DNA from: Bacteroidota bacterium
Lineage (GTDB): Bacteria; Bacteroidota; Bacteroidia; NS11-12g; UBA955
Direction: 5' to 3'
Assembly: GCA_027490055.1 (NCBI GenBank)
Contig: JAIXYV010000089.1
Location: 1 to 54,641 of the forward strand
DNA: 54,641 nt
Part shown: positions 28,793 to 36,200 of the stretch, one piece after another
Numbering within the stretch: the stretch's first letter is position 1
Layout: every line of letters starts with the position of its first letter
Notes under the pieces: generated by a model
Told to the model about the DNA's origin: nothing
Database searches by the model: none
The model's input: the letters and a program-made list of their open reading frames with translations, nothing else
Position numbers and translations under genes: made by a program

Positions 28793-29179
28793 ATGGAAGT
28801 TACAAACACATCTGGAAGAAGAAAAACAGCAGTTGCCCGCGTTTATGTTAAAGCCGGCAATGGCGATATTCTGATCAACAACAAACCTTACGATCAATAT
28901 TTCACCACCCTTGTAAATCAGTTTAAAGTGGTTCAACCGCTTCAAATGACTGACAACGTAGGTAAATACGATATCAAAATCAATGTTGACGGTGGCGGTG
29001 TTACCGGTCAGGCAGAAGCAGTTCGTCTGGCTATCTCCAAATCACTTTGTGAGATCAACCCTGAGTTTCGTCTGGCATTGAAACCTATCGGTTTATTGAG
29101 AAGAGATGACAGAATGGTTGAAAGAAAAAAACCTGGTCAAAAGAAAGCAAGAAAAAGATTTCAATTCAGCAAACGCTAA
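28793..29179 (+). CDS. rpsI: 30S ribosomal protein S9
   Basis: 128 residues with TSGRRKTAVARVYVKAGNG, GGGVTGQAEAVRLAISKSL and the basic C-terminal RRDDRMVERKKPGQKKARK ending in FSKR, whose last residues reach the P-site tRNA in the ribosome. The usual L13-S9 pair is followed by S2 and EF-Ts. Confidence 0.98.
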   Translation: MEVTNTSGRRKTAVARVYVKAGNGDILINNKPYDQYFTTLVNQFKVVQPLQMTDNVGKYDIKINVDGGGVTGQAEAVRLAISKSLCEINPEFRLALKPIGLLRRDDRMVERKKPGQKKARKRFQFSKR

Positions 29180-29191
29180 TACTACATACAA

Positions 29192-29944
29192 ATGTCTTCA
29201 GTATCACAAGAACAATTATTGGAAGCAGGCTGTCACTTCGGACACCTTACCCGCAAATGGAATCCAAAAATGGCTCCTTACATCTTCATGGAGCAAGATG
29301 GAATTCATATCATAGATCTTAACAAAACCGCTATCAAATTGGACGAAGCAGCTTCTGCTGTTAGAAATATGGTTAAATCTGGCCGTAAAATCCTTTTTGT
29401 TGCAACCAAAAAACAAGCTAAAGAGATCATTAAAGAGGTAGCTTCTCAATCTAATATGCCATTCGCCACTGAAAGATGGTTAGGTGGTATGTTAACCAAC
29501 TTCAGTACCGTTCGTAAGTCAATCAAAAAGATGCAAACCATCGACAAAATGGCTACTGACGGAACTTATGCTAACATCAACAAAAAAGAAAAATTGATGC
29601 TTGAACGTGAAAAAGCAAAATTATCTAAAGTATTAGGTGGTATTGCTGATATGTCACGTCTGCCATCTGCTCTGTTTATCGTTGACGTTAAAAGAGAACA
29701 CTTAGCAGTTGCTGAAGCCATCAAATTAAATATCCCAACAATCGCTATGGTTGATACCAACAGCGATCCAACTAATATCGACTTCCCAATCCCTTGTAAC
29801 GACGACTCATCTAAATCAATTAAATTGATCGTTGACGTAATCGTTAAAGCAATCGAAGAAGGTCAGTTAGACAGAAAGAAAGAAAAAGATTCAGCTGAAA
29901 TTGAAAAATCTAAAGCTGAAAAAGAAAGCGCAACAGAAGCATAA
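29192..29944 (+). CDS. rpsB: 30S ribosomal protein S2
   Basis: 250 residues with LLEAGCHFGHLTRKWNPKMA, YIFMEQDGIHIIDLNKT, FATERWLGGMLTNFSTVRKS, LPSALFIVDVKREHLAVAEA and AMVDTNSDPTNIDFPIPCND. The last ~25 residues are a charged Lys/Glu tail. It begins 12 bases after rpsI and is 11 bases from tsf. Confidence 0.98.
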   Translation: MSSVSQEQLLEAGCHFGHLTRKWNPKMAPYIFMEQDGIHIIDLNKTAIKLDEAASAVRNMVKSGRKILFVATKKQAKEIIKEVASQSNMPFATERWLGGMLTNFSTVRKSIKKMQTIDKMATDGTYANINKKEKLMLEREKAKLSKVLGGIADMSRLPSALFIVDVKREHLAVAEAIKLNIPTIAMVDTNSDPTNIDFPIPCNDDSSKSIKLIVDVIVKAIEEGQLDRKKEKDSAEIEKSKAEKESATEA

Positions 29945-29955
29945 TCCCTTAATTA

Positions 29956-30801
29956 ATGAGTAGTATGTCAACAATCAGTGCAGCAGATGTAAATAAACTC
30001 CGTCAATTGACAGGAGCCGGAATGATGGATTGTAAAAAAGCCCTTACTGAAAGTAATGGTGACTTTGAAGCAGCTATCGATTTTTTAAGAAAAAAAGGTC
30101 AGAAAATCTCTTTAAACAGAGCTGATAGAGCCGCTAAAGAAGGCGCAGTTATCGCTTTAACTTCTGATGATAGAAAAACAGGTGTGGTTATCGAATTGAA
30201 TTGCGAAACTGACTTCGTTGCTAAAAACGAAGATTTCGTGAAATTCGCTAACGAAATTGCAAATCTTGCTCTTACCAACAAACCTGCAAACATCGAAGCC
30301 CTTAAAGCTTTAACCATCGGTACTCTTCCTCTTGAGCAACGTTTGCTTGATGAGATGGGTAAAACTGGTGAGAAAATGGATGTTTCTAAATACGAAATCG
30401 TTAACGGTGAAAACATCGTTGCTTATATCCACGCTGGTAACAGAATGGGTGTTCTGGTAGAAATGAACAACGCTCCTAGCGATGCTAACACAGCAGCAGG
30501 TAAAGATACAGCTATGCAAATCGCTGCTATGAACCCTATTGCTCTTAACGAATCTGAAGTTCCTCAGGATACCATCAACAGAGAAATCGAAGTAGGTAAA
30601 GAACAAGCAATCGCTGAAGGTAAACCAGCTGAAATGGCTGAGAAAATTGCTCAAGGCAGATTGAACAAATTCTACAAAGAATATACCCTGTTAAACCAGG
30701 AATTCGTTAAAGACAGTTCTAAAACTATCGCTAAAATGTTAGCTGATACTGAACCAGGTCTTGTAGTGAAAAGCTTTAAACGCGTAGCTTTAGGCGCTTA
30801 A
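29956..30801 (+). CDS. tsf: Translation elongation factor Ts
   Basis: 281 residues, the nucleotide exchange factor of EF-Tu. The N-terminal UBA-like part contains LRQLTGAGMMDCKKALTE and AAIDFLRKKGQK. The core has ELNCETDFVAKNEDFVKFAN and IAYIHAGNRMGVLVEMN-like stretches. It starts at ATG 29956; a second ATG three codons later is possible. It is the last gene of the ribosomal operon, and a terminator follows 19 bases after the stop. Confidence 0.97.
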   Translation: MSSMSTISAADVNKLRQLTGAGMMDCKKALTESNGDFEAAIDFLRKKGQKISLNRADRAAKEGAVIALTSDDRKTGVVIELNCETDFVAKNEDFVKFANEIANLALTNKPANIEALKALTIGTLPLEQRLLDEMGKTGEKMDVSKYEIVNGENIVAYIHAGNRMGVLVEMNNAPSDANTAAGKDTAMQIAAMNPIALNESEVPQDTINREIEVGKEQAIAEGKPAEMAEKIAQGRLNKFYKEYTLLNQEFVKDSSKTIAKMLADTEPGLVVKSFKRVALGA

Positions 30802-30820
30802 TCAAAATATTAATAAATGT

Positions 30821-30853
30821 AAAAAAGCCGGTCTAAACAGATCGGCTTTTTTT
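30821..30853 (+). terminator. Terminator of the ribosomal operon
   Basis: Stem AAAAAAGCCGGTCT with AGATCGGCTTTTTT around an AAAC loop, followed by T. The A-run on the left side could also stop transcription coming from the right. Confidence 0.9.
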
Positions 30854-30875
30854 ATGCCCTAATTTTTGGCAAACA

Positions 30876-30906
30876 GGTATTTTACTTCAAAATACCCTGC
30901 AGGGTA
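30876..30906. repeat. Two overlapping inverted repeats at a convergent junction
   Basis: GGTATTTT-ACTTC-AAAATACC (30876-30896) and the 14-base palindrome TACCCTGCAGGGTA (30893-30906) share bases 30893-30896, so both hairpins cannot form together. They are just past the stop of the cytochrome c lipoprotein gene and may act as its terminator or RNA 3' end. Confidence 0.5.
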
Positions 30907-30908
30907 AA

Positions 30909-31259
30909 TTATTTATTCTTCTTCTTATAGGTTAAGAAAGTTATTATCTGCACCAACTCATCTTGTGTCAACTGAGCTTCACTCAATTGCTCCTCATGCT
31001 TCTTGTTGGCGAATCTGAATTCATAATTCGACAACTGCTCCGGTGAAAAATCCGGTATCGTCTGTTTCTTTTTCGAAGAATCGCCGTGGCATGATGAACA
31101 ATTCTCTACAAATAATGCCATGCCTTTGTTACATTGCTCCATAGTAACCTTTTTCAATGAATCTGACATCATCGATGGTAACTCTACTCTTGCAGCTTTG
31201 TTGCTGACACATCCAATCATCCCGATCAGACCAATGATTGCTAATCCTAATTTTTTCAT
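30909..31259 (-). CDS. Small cytochrome c-type lipoprotein
   Basis: 116 residues. The signal sequence MKKLGLAIIGLIGMIGC ends at a lipobox-like MIGC, so Cys17 is probably lipidated. One haem site, CSSCH (residues about 54-58), follows, with DFSPEQLSNYEFRF and a C-terminal ELVQIITFLTY helix typical of class I cytochromes c. It is probably a periplasmic-face electron carrier for the di-haem peroxidase, whose stop shares one base with this ATG (TAATG). Confidence 0.82.
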   Translation of the reverse strand: MKKLGLAIIGLIGMIGCVSNKAARVELPSMMSDSLKKVTMEQCNKGMALFVENCSSCHGDSSKKKQTIPDFSPEQLSNYEFRFANKKHEEQLSEAQLTQDELVQIITFLTYKKKNK

Positions 31260-33166
31260 TAATATGTTCCTCCTACAATTCTTTCTTTTAACTCTTTTTT
31301 CCTCGATTCCGGTAATTTGACCGGTCTGCTTATTTTAATAGTTTCATTTAGTGTTTTCATGAAAATAATTATCTTATCAATTTCCTGTTCTGTTAATCCC
31401 AGTGGCTCCGACCCTAATGTTTGATTGGGCAGATTTAAGCCTCTCCCTACACCACCACCATTATTATAAAATACCATCACTTCCTTCAATGTGGTAAATA
31501 CGCCGTTATGCATATACGGACCAGTTTTCTCTATGTTTTTTAAGGTGCCAGTTCTAAAAGCAAATGCAGTTTCATAGGCCGGATTTATTAAATACCGCCC
31601 TGAATCAGCGCCAAAATGACTAAAACTCGTGTCATCCGGCACTCCTAAAACTTCAAACTCAGAACCCACATATGGTGGTTTTACCCCATTAAAATGTGGC
31701 AGAAAATGACAAGTCGCACATTGGGCTTTTGACATAAATAAGTTAAATCCTTCGATTGCTTCCTCAGATAACACTTTCTTTTTCTCTATTGCCAAATCAA
31801 AGTCAGATGCCCTTTGAATCTGACCCGAATAATAATAAGTTAAAGCTGATAAAATGTGCTCTAAATCTGGCTCAGGTTTCTTGGGTGTTAAAGCACTTAG
31901 CTTCTTCAATGCTTTGGAGTAGTCCTTGACCGTCATTACTTTACTTAGAATATCTTCCTTTAAGCAACCCATTTCCTGAGGATTCGTAATCACAGCCAAA
32001 GCCTGGTCCTGTAACGTATAAAACTTGCCATCCTGCATGGCCAGATGATTGTACTCTGCATTTAACAAACTAGGCGAATTCCTTTTCAAATTGCCATTAT
32101 GGTTAAACTGAAGCGCACTCTTTCGACTGGTATCTGTAAAATATTGCTCGGGTATATGGCAAGAAGCACAAGAGCGCTGATTATTGCCAGACAATATCGG
32201 ATCAAAAAACAGCAATTTTCCGAAAGCTGCTATTTCCTTTAAATGGTTAGTATCATTTACCCGTATAAAAATGCCTTTGGTGTTTTGTCCGTTATAGAGC
32301 GACTTATCAAATATGGAAAGTGCTTCCTTATTCAAAGAGTAATCATTAAAACTCTTTGATCTAAAGCCATTTTTTAAAATCCAATTGGCATTTAACTCGT
32401 ACAATTGATTAACATAGTCTGAGATAAAACTAAAATGGTTAAAATGATCATATCCGGATTTAGCTTGTCTATCTACATAGGCTATACAAAGCTCGAGTTT
32501 ATCACTATACGCAGCATCCATTTTAGTCGCCTCAAATGTCTCCGAATAAACCTGTGCTACTTGCTTTGCAGAATGAAGCATCGCCTGAAGTTCAGGTAAA
32601 ATTCTGGAAGTATCCGGGCATTCAAATCCTGTCGTATAAATAGTAGAAAGATTCAATAGAAACAATCGATTGCAATAGGCAAAATGGTCGGCTTGACTGA
32701 GGAAATCCTGCATTGAATCGGCCTGAAAATGCTCAAAAGCTTCTGGAAGATAACTCAGATATTTTTCAATACCACTTGAATCTCCTTCATCAATAGCTAA
32801 TTCTGCAAGTGTCAGTCCGCCCCCTACTCTTTTATACGGTTTCTCATATTTTTCAAAAACCTCCGTTTCCCACTCAACCGGAAGCGGACCATTAATCAAT
32901 TTATAATTAACTGGATCCTTATACCTCAACCAAAAATCTAAAGGCTTTAACTGAATTCTGGCTTCATGTATCAATTGCTTTAAACTATCATGGCTAAAAC
33001 CTGGGGTTTCAACATAACTTTTTATCTTCTCAAAAGACAACTCTGCTTTCCTGTACATTGACGCATAAAGCGACATGTAGCCTGATTGCTTTTTGTCTTG
33101 CTTAAAGGCAGCAGTGACAGCAATCAATGATATTATGGCGCTAATGACTATTAATTTGTATCTCAT
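31259..33166 (-). CDS. Di-haem cytochrome c peroxidase/MauG-like protein with imelysin-like N-terminal domain
   Basis: 635 residues from the ATG at 33166 (an in-frame TTG or similar at 33202 is inside a terminator hairpin and is rejected). After a signal peptide, residues about 25-290 are helical with features of imelysin-like domains: ARIQLKPLDFWLRYKDP, INGPLPVEWE, and GGGLTLAELAID. The C-terminal half is a di-haem peroxidase with CXXCH sites QRSCASCHIPEQYF and AQCATCHFLPHFNG and the AFRTGTLKNIEKTGPYMHNG stretch of the family. It probably acts in the periplasm on peroxide or an oxidisable partner. Imelysin domains are associated with iron uptake, so a link to iron is possible. It is co-transcribed with the cytochrome lipoprotein. 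Confidence 0.85.
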   Translation of the reverse strand: MRYKLIVISAIISLIAVTAAFKQDKKQSGYMSLYASMYRKAELSFEKIKSYVETPGFSHDSLKQLIHEARIQLKPLDFWLRYKDPVNYKLINGPLPVEWETEVFEKYEKPYKRVGGGLTLAELAIDEGDSSGIEKYLSYLPEAFEHFQADSMQDFLSQADHFAYCNRLFLLNLSTIYTTGFECPDTSRILPELQAMLHSAKQVAQVYSETFEATKMDAAYSDKLELCIAYVDRQAKSGYDHFNHFSFISDYVNQLYELNANWILKNGFRSKSFNDYSLNKEALSIFDKSLYNGQNTKGIFIRVNDTNHLKEIAAFGKLLFFDPILSGNNQRSCASCHIPEQYFTDTSRKSALQFNHNGNLKRNSPSLLNAEYNHLAMQDGKFYTLQDQALAVITNPQEMGCLKEDILSKVMTVKDYSKALKKLSALTPKKPEPDLEHILSALTYYYSGQIQRASDFDLAIEKKKVLSEEAIEGFNLFMSKAQCATCHFLPHFNGVKPPYVGSEFEVLGVPDDTSFSHFGADSGRYLINPAYETAFAFRTGTLKNIEKTGPYMHNGVFTTLKEVMVFYNNGGGVGRGLNLPNQTLGSEPLGLTEQEIDKIIIFMKTLNETIKISRPVKLPESRKKELKERIVGGTY

Positions 33167-33177
33167 ATTTAACTTAA

Positions 33178-33205
33178 AAAGTGTGCTCCTTGCGGAGCAC
33201 ACTTT
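33178..33205 (-). terminator. Terminator or attenuator between the phytase/PhoX-like gene and the peroxidase gene
   Basis: A perfect 12-bp stem AAAGTGTGCTCC/GGAGCACACTTT with loop TTGC. It is 27 bases past the stop at 33233 and only 12 bases before the peroxidase start at 33166. No separate peroxidase promoter is obvious, so partial read-through may feed the two downstream genes. Confidence 0.85.
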
Positions 33206-33232
33206 AACATATTAGAATAAAACAACTTAAGC

Positions 33233-36200
33233 TTAATGAATCACAGATAGTCTGTATCTGCTTACTACACCATTCACTTTTAATTCGACGATATATAAAC
33301 CATTGCTGATATCAGCAGTGTTTAATGTAATCTGATGTTCGCCATTTTCTAAACTATAATTCGAAGCAGGCAATACTGATTTACCATTGATATCAATCAT
33401 ACTTACTTCAACTTCAGATGAATTAACAACACCTAAAGAAATTGTAGCTTCTGAACTACTAGGATTAGGGTATATAGTCAGTTTACTGATGTTTTCGTCA
33501 TTAATCTCGGTATTGAAGATACCTGTACCTTCTACTCTGAAAGTATAAATACGCTCGTCAACATCATTGCTCACAATTTTAACAGTTGCAACTCTCAGAC
33601 CTAAAGCAGATGGCTTAAATTTGATTGTAAGAGCCGCAGTAGAACCAGAAGCAATAGTAGCTGGCATAGTTGGAGCAAGTTCGATAGTGAAATCTGAAGC
33701 ATTAGCACCTTCTACAACGATAGAAGATAGTTTTAATGAACCAACAGCTATATTACCCAGTTCGAAACTCAATGAATTCTGAGAACCTTTAATAACATCT
33801 CCAAAATCAGTATTGTCAAACTGCTTAGCACTGATGCTACCGTTTTTGATTTCTTCGTTGTTACCACTTACAATGATTTCAGGATTGTCTAAATAGGTAT
33901 CAGGATTGTAGAATGCCAATAACTGACCACCTTCTACTACCTCACCTGGCTGAGCATAATGCGCCTGGTCGTATAAGATATACATACCCGGACCAAGAAT
34001 AGTCTGCATGTCGATGATTCCTGATGACTCTTCGTCTATCGTTAAGAAGTTAGAACTACCAGCCGTAAATCTGGTTTGATCATGCTCACCTACGATTTTA
34101 ACGGCATCAGTAGCAATCGTGTACTGCCAAACTTTAGCTATATGCGCTTGACCTCCCGGATCCTCTTGAATTAAGATATGACCAAAATTGTCAATACCGA
34201 TGTTATCCATCATTTTTGGACCTTCAGTACCGTCTAATAAAGCAGTGATTGTACCACCTGTTTCTGGATTAGCAATATCAGTGAATCTCAATCTCCATAA
34301 TCTACTAGGACTGGTGAATGAGTTGGTAGTTACGAAATAGAAGTCGTTTGGATTAATTGGATCCCAGGCACCATCTTCTGGACGTAAGAAGTTAGTTACA
34401 CCGGCAGCGTTACTGTTAGTGTTCAAGGTAGCGCCAGTAGTATTTTGAACCTGACCTAAATCTTTCAGTGTGAAAGTGGTATTAGCAGCTGGGAAAGATG
34501 AACTTACTTCGGTAGTTAAACCAGTTACAGCTACACCATATAATTTACCACCAGATAAACCTGCTTTTTCGATCTCTGAACCAGTATTGGTTTTTGTACC
34601 GATATAAATGTAAACCTGACCAGGCGTAGCATCATCCATACCAGCTACAATAGTTTTGTTAGAGGCAAGCGGACTGGCAACTGAATTCTCCCAAGAGAAT
34701 TTACCTAAATATGGTAATTCGTATGATGCACCAGCATTAGGACCTGTAGAAATATGAGCAAATGCTCTGCCTTCTGCACCAGATTCTTCACCGTTCATAA
34801 AGATACGCTCTTTAGTACCTAAACCTGTTGCTGCATTATAGAAAGCAGATACTTCTGGCAAATCAGCTGAACAGAATCTGTTAAAGGCTGCTAAAGCAGT
34901 TGTATTAACGGCATCGTATTTAGTGTAAGAAGTACCATTCCATAAGTAAACTGATTTTGTTAAATCAGTACCACTGATAACTGACAAATCAGACTTGTTG
35001 ATGACCCATTTAGAAACAAAAGCACCTTTGGCTCCGTGAGCTCTGGTTACGCCAACTGTGTTACCCATCTCATGATTCAACAATACTGTGAAAGTACCAT
35101 TGCCATTGTCATAAGCACCAACACCATCACCTAAACCACACATTCTGTAGGCGCCGATATAATCACCAGCTGTCATGATAGAGGTAAATTTAGCACCAGG
35201 AACTGTAGGCACCAGATATGGCGACTGAGAACTGCTTGGACCAGTAAGACCTGCATCAATACCAGTACCTTGAACTGAGAATGTATAATCCATTTCATCA
35301 ACATCGTTAGATCCAATCACAATCGATGCTGTTCTCAAACCTTTTAATCCTGGTAAAAATTTAACAGTGAAAGTTTGAGTGCTGTTAGAAGAAATGCTTA
35401 ATGGCAATACTGGAACATTGACAAATGAATAGTCAGAGGCATTACTACCTTTAATTTCCATTTTGGTGATTTTTAATACACCTGCACCAGTGTTTCTAAT
35501 GCTGAAAGTTTTTGTTTGGAAACTTGCAACTGAACCGAATTCTGTATTATCGGTGATAGATGGTGTGATATCGTTATTAGCGATTTCTACAGAACTACCT
35601 GTAATAGCAATTTCTGGATTAGAATTGAAAGTTTCAGGATTGAACATCGCCAATAACTGACCACCTTCTACTAATTCACCCGGAAGAGCATAGTGCGTTT
35701 GGTCATATAGAATGAACATACCTGGACCTAAGATAGTTTGCACATCGATGATACCTGAAGACTCTTCGTCTTGTGTTAAATAATTCGAAGCACCTAAAAC
35801 GAAACGGTTGTTATCGTGATCTGCAACCAGTTTAAGTTCATCCGTTGCAACATCATACTGCCAGATTTTAGCGGTATGTGATTGGTTGCCTGGATCTTCC
35901 TGAATCAATATATGACCGAAATTATCCATTCCAATATTATCCATCATTTTCGGTCCCTCAGTACCGTCAATTACAGCTGTAATATTGCCACCTAATTCTG
36001 GATTGTTTATATCAGCAAATCTAAGTCTGTACATGCGACTAGGACTGGTAAATGAATTTGTCGTTACAAAATAAAAATCATTTGGATTTTTTGGATCCCA
36101 TAAACCATCTTCCGGACGTAAGAAATTGGTTACACCATTAGCGTTACTCAATGAATTTAAATATGAACCTGTTGCATTATGAATATTAGGCAACTCGGTT

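Noticed and set aside
33167-33202. N-terminal extension of the peroxidase
   Set aside because: The added codons read through the perfect terminator hairpin; the ATG at 33166 gives a normal signal peptide.
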